Positions 37,703 through 49,672 of a DNA stretch of 64,000 nt are shown here, in pieces. The stretch is from Gossypium raimondii. Lineage: Eukaryota > Streptophyta > Magnoliopsida > Malvales > Malvaceae. Under the pieces are notes generated by a model. It was not told where the DNA came from. It was given only the letters and a program-made list of their open reading frames with translations, and ran no database searches. The stretch spans positions 8,184,001-8,248,000 of the forward strand of contig NC_068569.1 in the NCBI RefSeq assembly GCF_025698545.1, read 5' to 3'. The translations under genes and the position numbers were made by a program. Position 1 is the stretch's first letter, and each line of letters opens with the position of its first letter.

Positions 37703-38068
37703 ATGAAGGAAGATGTAAAATCATGGAGCCAGATGGAGTCGATTTCACCATCAATGGAGCCTTCAAGCTTACCACCACCAGCTGAGCTTAATTTCTTGCA
37801 CGACACCCACTTTGCTTTGCATGGCGAAATATGGTTAGTCACGGTCGTTCTTATTTTTGCTCTCTTCTTTGCGTTCGTCGTTTTTCTTCCTCGCTTTAGA
37901 TTGGGTCGAAGAAGCTCGGAGTCACAAGCTTCAGATTCTGATGATAACATTACACGGAGGAGGAACTGTCCTTTGACGTCTTCCAGGAAGCCGAGGAGAT
38001 TCGATGACGATGAAGCAGATCAAGAGCAACAATACTCGAATCGAATCAACCACAAATTTCCGTTGTAA
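37703..38068 (+). CDS. small single-pass membrane protein, unknown
   Basis: One exon of 121 residues with an ATG at 37703; in-frame ATGs follow at residues 11 and 18. It has a polar, proline-containing N-terminus, one strong membrane segment (about residues 44-63, LVTVVLIFALFFAFVVFLP), a basic stop-transfer FRLGRR, then an acidic/serine patch and a basic, low-complexity C-terminus. The layout recalls the N-terminal part of ATL RING-H2 ligases (membrane span, then a GLD-like region), but no RING finger follows. I do not recognise a named family. It lies about 370 bases from the 5' end of the SGF11 pseudogene on the opposite strand, so the two may have shared a promoter. The clear membrane segment supports a real gene; expression is unproven. 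Confidence 0.5.
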   Translation: MKEDVKSWSQMESISPSMEPSSLPPPAELNFLHDTHFALHGEIWLVTVVLIFALFFAFVVFLPRFRLGRRSSESQASDSDDNITRRRNCPLTSSRKPRRFDDDEADQEQQYSNRINHKFPL

Positions 38069-39719
38069 CCAACGTGTTCGCTGTTGACGAGTTTTGAAGA
38101 GGATTGCTAACTTGTGGCTGTGATGTGAGTTCCTCCTTGCTTTCTTTCTTTGTCCTATTAATCAATTTCTTCTGGTATTTTCCCCATGTAAAATATACTC
38201 TATCTAATACTAACATATAGTCTCGCTTACTATAATTAAGAAATTTAACACATTTTTTAATATTCTCTGAGGTAAGAATTTAGAACTTATTAGTAGAAGA
38301 TTATTAATAGATATGTGATTCTACTTGGTCAATCGCAGAGGATTGGATTGGGAATTGATTAGCGTATTGAATTGAAGTTGATAAAAAATGGTTAAATTGG
38401 AGGTTAATCAGATTTTGAATATATATTTTTTATTTTTATAAAGTTTTTAATGATATAATTGAACCAATTGAACTGGTGAATCAGTACCAGTTCTAACCTA
38501 CCAAATGAATGTCAATGTGGAGGAGAAAAAGGTAGGATTTGAGTGTCTAGAATTTAACAAATTTTTTTTTAATGTTACGCATTGTGAAATAAAGCTTTGT
38601 TTAGTATTGTTTTTACGAAACACTTTTAAAATAAAAAAAATATTTCTAAACAAAATTCTTTTTAGGAAAAAAGTAATTTTCCCAAGTTAAAAATAAGCTT
38701 AAAAACACTTTTATGCCTAAGTAGGAGTGGCTATGAGATATTTAGAACTTGATAATGAAATAAGTGGAAGTGCCTATGAGATAAGAAATTAGAATTTTTG
38801 CAACAATATTGTGAAAGTAGAGTCTGCACACAACCTAACCGATCTCATACGGAATGGAAGGTAGAGTGTGTCACCATGTAAGGCAAAAACATGAAGCACC
38901 CTGTCCACCAATTGAGGCCATTCATGTTGACTTATTACTTTCAAATATGTTTCCGGACGACCGTATGACACAAAAGACAAAAGTCTTCACTGCAACCACT
39001 GATTTCTAAGCAATTACGACCTCGAGAACGACAGTTTACCGCAAAAGGCAAGCCAAAACATTAGTGGATAAGAATGACACCCAAGGATGTAACGCTGTTG
39101 CCATTATAAACACCACTTTAAATCAGTTTCATCATTGCCTGCATCCCAAGCATATCGTGTTACACTGAATTATAACATTTGTTTATGGTAACTTTGGCTG
39201 CCCCTTAAATAAACAATTCTCCTGAAACTCGCCTCTCCCATGCCCATGCCCCTGTTTACAACAAGTAACTGGAATGTTCGTCTCCAGCACCTTTAATTTC
39301 AGACAACCAGAAAAGAAAATGATAAAATCCAAAAACACTTCATTACAATATAATTCTACCCCTGCCCTGCCTTGTTCCAAAACCGCCTATCTTATGTTGT
39401 CTAGAATGGTACACAAATTCCCTTTTCAGACGGTCGGATAACAGGACCTTATTTGGAAACTTGTTTTTTAGAGTTTAGATTTGAATTTTAAAAATAGTGT
39501 AGTAGTAAATTATTTATAAATGTAATATTGATGATAATTTCTTAAATTTAAGGATTTGTTAGATACTTGTTTATTAATGAATTAAAATTTTTTAAAATAT
39601 TATTTTACTTGATAAATCAATGTTTTTACCTTTTTTAAATATATGATATTGAATGTCAACTCATTTGTTAATAGCATATACATTCTATTTTACCATTTAT
39701 TCTTAGGATGTTGGTTGTT

Positions 39720-40195
39720 AAAATCGTTATTATTATCGATCATTGAAACTTATATATTTAGATTAACCAATTGTTTAAATAAATTTACAATGATATTTTA
39801 ATTGACCGTTAAATCAAATTAAATTAATAATATAAATGTATAATCATATTTAAAAAATGTTTTTTATCAATAACTAAAGTTATTTACAACAAAATGTACT
39901 GTGATAAATTAATTAACCATTAAAACTGTTATTATCGTCGATCACTAAAACTAATATATATTTTGATTAATCGATTGTTTAAATAGATTCACAATGATAT
40001 TCTACTTGACCGTTAAAATAGTTTTTTTTTCAATAACAAAATGTACATCTTTAAATAACAATAGTTAACAAGTACTATTATTATCCGTAATTAAAACCAG
40101 CATTTTCAAGTATTTTTAATATTTTAAAAATAAAAATATATATATTTTGATCCATTTTTGAATCCAAAATATAACTTCAAAATATTCATCAATGT
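39720..40195. repeat. AT-rich repeat array, left block
   Basis: About two diverged units with a period near 200 bases share CGTTATTATTATCGATCA, CGATTGTTTAAATA-ATT and CACAATGATATT-TA-TTGACCGTTAAA. The block ends with a segment (TATTTTTAATATTTTAAAAATAAAAATATAT and onward) that recurs at the end of the right block near 43080-43165. The limits are approximate. Confidence 0.65.
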
Positions 40196-40359
40196 TTTCC
40201 ATAAAGGATCAGTAGTGCCATAAAGTTCACCACCCTTCATGATTTCACAAGCACAATTTCATTCGCTTTAACACATCAAATTCCAATTTCTTTGAGAAAA
40301 TGAAGCATGCATCTCATATTGTTTGGCGTTTCAATGACCACATGTCAAATACCCTTTTC

Positions 40360-40865
40360 TTTTTCCTTATATGATCGAAAACATCTTTGTTTGAAACCTT
40401 TTGGTAGCAACATCCCTATCTGCCTCTCAAATAGATTTAAGTAACTCAACAAACATTGGGTGATTTTGCCAAGCAGCAGTAAACCTAAAAGGGTGGGGGA
40501 CTTACTCCATTTGTATTTCGAGCACCCCCTTACAGTCACATAGCTCAATTATTGAGTTGATCCCAGAATTGTTTAATTTGACAGCATTTGGTTTATCGAG
40601 AACAATCATAATATTTCTTGTGATTCTATAATGAACATATGCACATATTAACTTGCAACATCGAGTATCTTAATTTCTACGTCAATATTCCATAATACCT
40701 AAATTTCACTGGAATTCTTAAGTCTCTACTCTAAATGAATTGTCAAAGCTTTCCAACAAAGTACCCGCAATGGGCTTATTAGACAACAAAAGATTCTTCA
40801 AAATTCTCCCAAGTTTAGGACTAATCTCTCCTTGGCAATTTCAAAACAAAAACATATACATGGAT
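40360..40865 (-). mobile_element. L1-type LINE remnant (endonuclease start and linker)
   Basis: On the minus strand, near 40860-40790, a frame reads NCQGEISPKLGRILKNLL, matching the start of the plant L1 apurinic endonuclease. Near 40480-40370, FTAAWQNHPMFVELLKSI continues into EADRDVATKRFQTKMFS, which matches the linker before reverse transcriptase. Most of the endonuclease is missing between them. Stops interrupt both pieces, including TGA where Trp is expected. The reverse transcriptase is absent, so this is an internally deleted, dead copy. Confidence 0.55.
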
Positions 40866-41559
40866 AAAAAAATAGATAAAGAATCATTATGCTGATTGGT
40901 CATCCTCCATTATGTCAGTAACCAGGTATCGTTAGCAGACACCTCATTTTCAACCTTTGCTTCCCCTAAAGAACAGACTTTAACTGCCATGTACTTCACT
41001 AGCATCAACTAATGATACTATATTTTAATTTCATACTTTGATCCCTTGCTATGCTTACATCTGGGATTTAATATGTATATTTAATTCAATAGATTAATAT
41101 ATTTTTTAACAAAATTGGTCTCGCTTAGAATAAAAAAGTTGATATTCTTAACTATTTCGATCAAAATATAAATGTGAATTTTCTTAAATACACCTTTCTA
41201 ATGCATTAAAGAAAATCTATTTTAACATACTAAGTTGGCACGGATATATGAAGAAAAATTCCGCCTCTACATTTTAACTAGAGTTACTAAGAGTTTGACC
41301 ATTTTGAATAAATAATGATCTTATAAAAGTCGGTGAATTATATTTATATTACATTAAAGAAAGGATACTAAATTTTAAATTTAAACATAGATAAAATTTT
41401 ATTATTTTATTTAATAAAAATTGATGATTTCCTGTTGTTTTTAACTGGATTTTTAATCAATAAAAAATGTCTATTATAATTACTTCAAAAAATGTATTAA
41501 AATTTTAATAAATAATTATAATAATATTAAAGTTGTATAAGAAAAATTGAAATCCTGCT

Positions 41560-41880
41560 TGTGGCTAAAAGTTTGGGCTGTCACCTGCAGGTGCACGTGT
41601 GATTCCATTCCTAGTGTTAATGTCCCTTCACTACTCTGTTGGTGCTTTGGTTCAGTGGTGAAGAAGGGAATTGATGCTTCTTCATTGTTGGTATTTAGAA
41701 GGAGCTCCTTCTATTCTGTATAAAGGAATGCAAAACTCTTGTTTTGGTGTTTTGTATTGTTGGGTTTGTTAGTAGAAGTCGTTTTTAGGCGACGTTGTGC
41801 ATTTCCTTTTTGTTTGACTGACCTTCTGGTTAGGTTTTCTTTTTGGTTTAATAAATTTGAACTAGGCTGAGAAAAAAAAA
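41560..41880 (+). mobile_element. possible LINE 3' end with A tail
   Basis: Unlike its surroundings, this stretch is GT-rich and ends GGTTTAATAAATTTGAACT, then GAGAAAAAAAAA at about 41867-41880, in the style of plant L1 3' UTRs. No coding part is recognisable upstream and no target duplication was found, so the call is weak. It could instead be the 3' end of a transcribed host sequence. Confidence 0.3.
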
Positions 41881-42107
41881 TCATCTCAAGCTTATAAACA
41901 AATGAATTTCATGGCGTAGCAACTTAATAAAATTCATTTCCCATTTTCAAAAAAAAAATCATTTCCTATAATTCCATAATATTCATGCAGTATTTTGGTA
42001 ATAGATTACTTTGAAGATCACAATTTTGGGAGGAATAATAAAATATTCTCAACATAAAATACCAAAAAATATAATTAAAAAACTGTAAACCGAGAAATGC
42101 CTAAATA

Positions 42108-43165
42108 AAATTAGATTTATGATATAAATGCATAAGCATATTTTAATAATCATTACAATCATTATTATTATTATTATTATCGATCACTAAAAATATATAT
42201 ATTTGACCATGGTAATTAAAATTATCTACAACAAAATATATAAGGATATTTTAGTTGGCCGTTAAAACCGTTATCACTCTCACTCACTATAATAAACGCA
42301 TATCTTGATCGATAAATTGTTTGAATAAATTCACAATTATATTTTAATTGATCATTAAAATAAATTAGATTTACAATATAAATGCATAACGATATTTTAA
42401 CAACCATTAAAATCATCATTATTATCTATCACTAAAAATAATATATATTTGGCCACAATAATTAAAATCATCTATAACAAAATATAGTAAGGATATTTTA
42501 GTTGGCCGTTAAAACCTTTATTACTCTCACTCACTAAAATAAACACATATTTTGATCGATAAATTGTTTAAATAAATTCACAATTATATTTTAATTAACC
42601 GTTAAAACAAATTAGATTTATAAGATAAATGCATAATGACATTTTAACAATCATTAAAATCATTATTATTATCTATCACTAAAAATAATATATATCTACA
42701 ACAAAATATATAAGAATATTTTAGTTGACCGTTAAAACCGTTATTACTATCTATCACTAAAATAAACACATATTTTTATCGATAAATTGTTTAAATAAGT
42801 TCACAATTATATTTTAATTGAAAATGCATTATGATATTTTAATGAACATTAAAATCATTATTATTTTCAATAAAAAATTTTTATCCATAACTATTTACAA
42901 CAAAATCTATAATAATATTTTAATTGACCGTTAAAACCGTAATTATCATTGATCACTAAAACTAACATATATTTTTATCGACCGATTGTTTAAATAAATT
43001 CACAATGATATTCAGTTATTTTTTTCAACTATGCACAGCTATTATTATTATCCATATTTAAAACCCGCATTTTCTAAGTATTTTTAATATTTAAAAATAA
43101 AAATATATATTTTGATACATTTCTAAATCCAAACAACAATATAACTTCAAATTATTCAATAAAAA
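42108..43165. repeat. AT-rich repeat array, right block
   Basis: About four units start at ATTAGATTTA-(G/C/A)ATATAAATGCATAA-type sequences near 42110, 42363 and 42609, with a shortened one near 42823, giving periods of about 253, 246 and 214. Each unit has two related halves around TATCACTAAAA and TCACTAAAATAAACACAT, followed by TTAGTTGGCCGTTAAAACC. The block is related to 39720-40195 and shares its closing segment. Confidence 0.75.
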
Positions 43166-43545
43166 ATTAAGTATAGCTTATATGGAAGTATCCGTGGCAT
43201 GATTTAGGTAACTAATTGCTTTAATTATTAGGGTTTGAGGAGTTTCAAGTGACAGAACATTGTTTTTCCATTTATGGACTGTGCCTTTATTACATTAAAT
43301 TAGAAAGGTATTATTTACCTTTTTTAGAGATATGAATGACTCAACTTCATGAATTGAAAGTTTTTTAGAATTACCAAATTATCCAATAGTCGACTGGTTT
43401 TATGAGGGTAATTTGGTGTTTTCAGTGGGTTAAGGTTCGGCAAAGGGCATATTAAACTTGAGTTTTGCTTAAAACTACCAAAAAGCCAGTAACGGCAGGA
43501 ACATCAATGAGAACTCCATATATGGTAATTAACATGGTTTTTCAG

Positions 43546-43553
43546 TATAAATA
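43546..43553 (+). promoter_or_regulatory. TATA box of the bZIP gene
   Basis: TATAAATA lies 168 bases upstream of the bZIP ATG, a good spacing for a start site near 43580. A small 5' UTR intron may follow (donor near 43636, acceptor TTTTGCAG at 43685), but at 50 bases it would be unusually short. Confidence 0.5.
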
Positions 43554-43713
43554 GACAGCTAAGGAAGCCTCTTAATCACACACAAGTTAAATCATTACAG
43601 GGTTAGTTTGAGTAGGTATTAGTGCAAGTCTTCCTGTAAGGTTTCAATTCCCCACTAATAAACTGATGGTTTTTTGTTTTGCAGGTGGATAGTAACCTTA
43701 GTGTGTTGAAAGC

Positions 43714-46097
43714 ATGAACGGAAAGAACAAAATGATTGAACAGCAAAAACCTGCTGCTGGGTCTGGCTCTGGCTCAAGCTCAGCCTCAGCATGGCCAAAA
43801 TATTCCATCGGTGCCAGTGCTATTCCTACCCGTTTCAGCTTCATGAAGCCAGCAAATCTTCCTATCTGCCCTACTTCATTTAACGGTGTGAACCCAAAAC
43901 CCTATTCCATGAATCAGGTTGGTGGTGCCGGTTCCAGTGCTGGGGCAAGTAGCAGTGCAACTAAGACCAGTTTCATCCAAGGGTGCCATTCCTTTGCCGT
44001 GGGAGGTGAAAAAACCAACACAGATAAACCCCCAATGCCTCCAGTGGAGAACTCTGCCAGAACTGAGGCGGCCAATGTGGATGTTGCTCAGGTTCGTGGG
44101 GGTCATCACCCGGAACAAAACATGGACCCCAAAAAGCTTAAACGGTCAGTTCTTTTCTTTAACCTACCTATATACTTCCTTTTACTCTAATTTTTGTCGA
44201 ACAAGCATTTACTACTACTCTTTTGTTTTGTTGTATAGGGTCATTTCAAATCGTCTCTCTGCTCAGAGATCAAGAATCAGGAAGATTCAGCGTCTCTGTG
44301 ACATGGAAAAGAAGGTGCAGTCTTTAGAGGTAAACTTCATCTCTCTCTACCTTCCCTCCATATCTAATTATTTTCTTCCATCCATCAACATCTTAAACAT
44401 TTTCAGACACTAGTTGCTGTGCTCTCCTCTAAAGTTCAACGAGAAAAAGACAAGCATTTCTTGCTGCGAATCGAGCAACGAGAATTGCGGGAACGAATTG
44501 AAGCTTTCGCTAACCGCGAAACTATGGTGGATGGTAAAGCATTTCAAGTCTCCTCATTTCACTGTCAAAACTTTTGTCTTCAACTAAAAAAGATGGAACA
44601 ACATCAATTGTTAAAGAAATAATAATTGACGACAATGATTAAATTAAATAAATATAAATCGTATACAATTGTATAATATGAAGCTAAATTGATTTTATGT
44701 TGGTGTAATTGGATCTGTCTTCCTACATATAAAAATCACTCTTATATGCATCTGATATAAGTATTGGTTTTTTTTTTTTGGGGGGGAATGCAGCTCGAAT
44801 CGAAAAGAGAAGAGCGGAAGTAGAAAGCCTGAGGCAACCGCAGTTCACTCCACAACAACAACAAATGCAGGTGCAGACAAGGCCTGTTTGGGAACAAGGA
44901 CTGCCGACTGAGCAGAAGATGAATCCTTGTCCGAATAACTCCGGATTCGGACAAGCCGTGTATGCTAATTCAAATCAAGGTAAAAAAGAATTCGGCTGAT
45001 AATATAAACCCACGTATTATTTTCACCATCAATATATTAAAAAAAATAAAATTTAAAATGGTTAATAAAAAAATCACAAAAAAAAAAACCGAAGGCGAAA
45101 TGAAAACCTTAAAAGCATCGCTGGCCAATATATTAGCATCGTAAACATTTGAGGAGTCAAAGTGTCACGCATGCTTGGAGGTATTTGTCAGAGGAAATGA
45201 TTGATATATCTTTCCATGCAGTTACCTCCGTTTTGTTTGTTTCTCTGCAAATTATTCCTGCTCTTTTTTCCCTTTAATTTTTAATTTACATTTCATCTCA
45301 ATTCCTATCTGCCTAATTCACATAAAATTTAAGATATTAAGATCGTTTATTTATCTTGAATCAGTCATTTTCACAAATTATTTTTATCATATATACCATC
45401 TAAATAATTATCTCTGTCAATTATAATTTTACTTTCATACTTTATATCAATTTTTCATCCCTAAATTTCATGTAGAATCAATAATTGTTTTCTCTCCACT
45501 TTATCAACACATTTTCATATTTAATTGTATAATCATACTTAACTTTTGATTATAGTTTTAGGATTCATTCCAAATGATCTTATATAATTTTATATACAAC
45601 GTTTTAATTTAATTTAATTTTCATGAATTATTAACATAATTTTTATATATCATCATTTTGACATACACAAATAATCATACCTATTTAATATAATTTATCT
45701 AATATGAAAATAAGTTAACCTGTTCATTTTTGTAATGAGAAGGAAAATATATACATGCAAATGGAGGGCTATATTTTAACATGAACAAATATGTATGTAT
45801 GTATGTATATATATTTGTTGTGCAGGTGGTGGTGGAGACGGAGACTACATGGGGATGGAGATCAACAGGCTGAACCAACTTAGCTTGCATCAGAAAAATC
45901 CTGGGGATGTTATGATGCCTGATCGGCAAACCAGCGGAGGACAGCTCCCAAATGTGGGGTTGGACCAATATGGAGTGGGAGAGCTGCAAAATCCATCCCT
46001 CTGTGAACCAAACCCACAGCAGGATGGAAGCTATGACTCGGACATAGAAGAGATAGAGCAGATCCTCAACTTCGATCCTCGCAATGGCCTCTTGTGA
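43714..46097 (+). CDS. bZIP transcription factor (bZIP34/61-like)
   Basis: Five exons, 43714-44144, 44239-44329, 44407-44533, 44794-44979 and 45826-46097, join in frame and give 368 residues. The N-terminus is serine-, glycine- and proline-rich. The basic region (about 137-163, DPKKLKRVISNRLSAQRSR) has the N-x7-R signature (N148, R156). The zipper positions read M166, L173, L180, E187, L194, L201, so the fourth heptad is polar. Layout and spacing resemble the plant group E/I factors bZIP34 and bZIP61. The C-terminus contains a Q-rich patch, an asparagine/proline stretch and an acidic end (DSDIEEIEQILNFDP) that could activate transcription. The basic region is split by an intron after codon position 2, as in related genes. 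The factor would act in the nucleus on ACGT-type sites. Confidence 0.88.
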
Positions 46098-46440
46098 ACT
46101 CATGCTTCTTTCAATTGCATGCCAGCCCTTTTCTCCTCAATCCTTTCGTTAATTTCCTGTTGCATGTCTGTCTGTTTTTCTTTATTTCAATTTTTGTTTT
46201 GTTAGGAAAAAGAATCTCATGAACTTTTATATGATTTTAATAGTGAATACCTATATCATCGTTGATTTCCTTTAAATTTTGCTTCTATGGATGCCATAAG
46301 TATTAATCTTGAATGTGAATGTAGGATGTATATATTTTGTAAACTTTTCTTATCACATCATTTATGATTCCTTTCCAATTATTTATTGACATTTCAGTAA
46401 TTTTTTTCATGTCATTGACATAAAATTTCGATAATTTTTT

Positions 46441-46550
46441 CCTTTAAACCTCAAATTCTAAACCTAAACCCTTAAATTTTGAACCTTGAACTCGAATCCT
46501 AAACTCTAAATTTGGAGTTTGGGGTTAAAATTTTAGAGTCTAGGGTTTAT
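46441..46550. repeat. telomere-like degenerate foldback
   Basis: Variants of CTAAACCCT on one side (AACCTAAACCCTTAAATTTT) pair with GTTTGGGGTTAAAATTTTAGA and TAGGGTTT on the other. Such short interstitial telomere-like foldbacks are common in plant DNA. Confidence 0.45.
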
Positions 46551-46662
46551 TTATTTATTTAATATTTACTCTAGAGAATAACTTATATTAAGATGATTTT
46601 AAAAATTTTAACTTTTAGATATCAATAAATAATGATACCTCATTAATTTTTCAAAGATATAA

Positions 46663-47117
46663 AATTAGTATTATTCACTCACCTATATTTAATATATTCT
46701 CCAATCCAATTTAATTTTAGTTAAAACAAATAATTCAAATTATTAAAAATAATGTTGTATGTGTTTTATTTTAAGTTTCTTGATCTATTTTATAATTTTT
46801 TCCCAAATTTAAAATTAAAAAAAACCTAACCTATCGAAATTGAAAAGAAGAAACTGAAGCTCTTAGTAGCCATTTTACCACTAGTTTCTTCTTTTCAATT
46901 TTAATAGATTCGTTTTAGTTTTTTCCAAAAAAGGAATCAATGTTTTGATAGGTTGGGAGAAGAAATTTATCAAGAAACCAAAAGTGAAAAGAAGTACTGC
47001 TAATGCCTTTTTCTTCAATACATTCAAATTTTTAAAATAATTTGGATTACTTGTTTTAATAAAATTAAATTGAATTAGAGAAATATATTAAATATTGTCC
47101 GTTAAATATGACTAATT
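46663..47117. mobile_element. palindromic MITE of about 455 bp
   Basis: The two ends are long imperfect inverted repeats. AATTAGTATTA and ATATTTAATATATTCTC on the left pair with their complements at 47030-47117, followed by CAATTTAATTTTA-TTAAAACAA. The centre is a second, near-perfect hairpin (46831-46855 with 46883-46907, loop of 27 bases) around GAAAAGAAGAAACT. There is no coding content, so it is a non-autonomous DNA element. Confidence 0.65.
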
Positions 47118-48283
47118 GTATAAGTTTTAAAAATTAATGATTATTTTATTGATGTTATTTCCTTCCTATAATTGTGTTCCTTCCAATCTGTATTATACGA
47201 CCATTCTGGGTTTACTTTTATATATCTGATTCAAGCCATAATTTACTAAATAACCAAAAGGTTACTAGCTAGACGAGTAAATGTGTTGGTTTTTTCCTCC
47301 CAATATAGCTGGGAAAAAACAAAGACTGATGGTGCTGAAGAGTATCATGGAAAACAGAGAACAATAAAATACTTAGACAAAACTTGGCCTCCGAGTAAAG
47401 GCAATTCAAATTTTATTGCAAAATTTTAATGAGCGTGGAAAATAGACTGCATAAATCATGAATATTATATTAACCTTTCGCCTTACTTCTTACTCTTACT
47501 GTCAGACACCAATCTAAGCCTTAATTTAGATATGCAGTGTGTTTTTTTTTCGGTCAGAACAAAAAATAAATAGAAATTTTTAAAATTAATTTATTTTTAC
47601 GAAATTATGTATAAATTTATTTAATAAAATATTAAAATTATTTACCATGTTTATTAAAATATTTATTTTTAATTAATCAATATTGATTTTATAATCATAA
47701 AATATATATAACTCCTACTTTATAATAATAATAAAGAACAATCCATGTCTTACATGTGTATATATCATCAACACAAAATAAAAGATTAAAATTGGTAAAA
47801 TAAAAATAAAAACAGTTTTGACTGGGGTAGTTTCTTTTTCATTCCAGTAGAAAATTGGAGTTGCCGAACGTGCCTTGTTGAGTGTTTTTGTGTCGTTTAG
47901 ATGGATGAAACTATATATATATATATGATATGGTTATTGCTCATAGATGTGATATCGTAAGTAAGCTTTATGTATGTTGACAAGTACTTTATTTTAGATT
48001 TAATACGTATTTATACAATGTGAGTTCGTCTATCCATATCATATAGTCTCATAAAAGGATGCGAGTACGTGAACTCATAGCACTGCACAAACTTAAAATG
48101 TGAACGGTGTAAAATTCAACCTAGACTCAATTGAATTACTAATCGGTAATAAGAAGTCCAAACACTCAAAAACTCCACTAAAAACATTCACACATATTAA
48201 TTGTTGATAAAAGGGAGCTAAGAAGAAGATAAAATATTTTCCTGTACAAGTACCAACAAGATCTGACTAGAATTCTCTGGAGT

Positions 48284-49672
48284 TCATATAGTCAGATCAA
48301 GGGTACTCGCCAGTTTAAGATACCTTGTAGAATCATGACCTTCCTTCAAGTTGCTCCTCTTTGAGACCATGTTTACATTCAAAGAATACATTTCAGTCTT
48401 TGAAGGAGAAGATAAAGACAAAGACAAATTGCTATTTGCAGCTTCTTCCTCATTGCAAGTCTTTCTCCTAACTTCTTGCCCCATCTTTGTGCTCAGTGAC
48501 AGGCTCAAATCAAGGTCCTCATCATCGACTGCTTTTCTTTTGGCTACCCTAACTTGTCTTTCTGCTCCTCTTCCGGGCCATTTGTTTGGAAAAGAGGGAA
48601 GAATCAGTATTGGCTGCACTTCTGCACAATCATCAATTATATCTTGAAACCCTTCTATTTCCCTAACAGGTTGCTGACTGAAGATGGGGTTATTATTCAT
48701 GTAGAAAACCTCATTCCTTGCTTTTGAACCAACTTCTTTAGTCATGTCTGAACGGCAGAAACCGGCTCTCCTTCTACAATTTATGCGATTTCCAGCAAAT
48801 GCACTCCATGAAATATCACTATATATAGATATTAATGACAGAGATGTTAGCCATTAGGCTTAAAAAAGAGCTAAAAGCTCAATCTCTCGAAGCAACACTA
48901 GTCAGGTAATTTAATACATTCTATACCTGATCACTCTTTGATCTTGAAGCATGGACTGGTACCGAAGATTTTGAGAACAGTAATTTACACTTCCCAAAAG
49001 ATGCCTGTTGTTTACAACTGTCATACTCATACATACAATGGAAGATAGGTCAAGTATTAGAAATTGAAGAAATTAACCCAAAATATAAATTTTGCATTTT
49101 GTATGACCAAGACTTGTACCTTGACCCTTATCATCAATCTTCTTGCTCCGATACATCTATATGCTCAGTCACCAAAATTGTAGAACAGTTAGAATTATTT
49201 ACTATCTTCTGTTAATGAATTTAATGTTTTATGTTTTAACACATACCTGCAAATGACTCTTGACATGAGCAATACTAAGACCCTCGATGTTCATTAGTTG
49301 CAAGACCAGTTTTGGAGTTGCTCCTACACCAAAGATCATATCAAAATAATTAATGGGTAAGTAGGATCTTAACTAAAGGTATGAAATCAATCTCCCCCAA
49401 CTCCCCCCCCCCGGAAAAGATAAACAGAGAAATTCAATGATCTTACTCTCTTGACCGCCAAGTCTCTCCACGGCTCGAACAAAACAAAGATGAAGTTCAG
49501 GGGTCCATCGCAGCCTAGGCGTCTTTGATCTTACATATGGCCGCACCCCACTTGAAGCACTTGCCTTCTTCTCACTGCTGTTGCTTGGGCTTGCAGTACT
49601 ATTTATAGTCTTACTTATTCCATCATCAGCTTCCTCATCTTCATCCAAGTTTAGTGGATTAATCTTGTGCAT
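48284..49672 (-). CDS. GARP/MYB-like transcription repressor (At1g14600-like)
   Basis: Five exons on the minus strand (49672-49447, 49323-49247, 49156-49120, 49017-48927, 48818-48284) join in frame and give 321 residues. The acidic, serine-rich N-terminus precedes a GARP (MYB-SHAQKYF-like) DNA-binding domain at about residues 43-105, with RPYVRSKTPRLRWTPELHL and GLSIAHVKSHLQMYRSKK. The C-terminus has two EAR-type repression motifs, LDLSLSL (about 246-252) and LSLSL (about 275-279), which recruit TOPLESS co-repressors. The domain resembles the putative MYB factor At1g14600 and relatives. It is therefore probably a nuclear repressor; target genes are unknown. A C-rich run next to the first donor site in intron 1 is unusual but leaves the splice site intact. 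Confidence 0.88.

Larger units (their letters stand above)
38069..43545. other. repeat-dominated intergenic region
   Basis: No intact gene. It holds two blocks of a related AT-rich tandem repeat (39720-40195 and 42108-43165), a LINE remnant (40360-40865) and a possible LINE 3' tail (41560-41880). The stretch 38340-38720 looks like decayed transposon sequence but could not be assigned. Confidence 0.6.
46098..48283. other. intergenic region between bZIP and GARP genes
   Basis: It holds the bZIP 3' UTR, a degenerate telomere-like foldback at 46441-46550, a MITE at 46663-47117 and AT-rich DNA with a short AT repeat near 47912-47930. No gene is supported. The last 100 bases or so are the GARP 3' UTR. 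Confidence 0.55.

Noticed and set aside
39720-43165. Reading the two repeat blocks as the LTRs of one element
   Set aside because: The blocks differ in unit number, no TG/CA ends or target duplication were found, and the interior holds only LINE-like debris.
43636-43685. Intron in the bZIP 5' UTR
   Set aside because: The splice signals are acceptable, but 50 bases is below the usual plant minimum, so I did not build it into the model.
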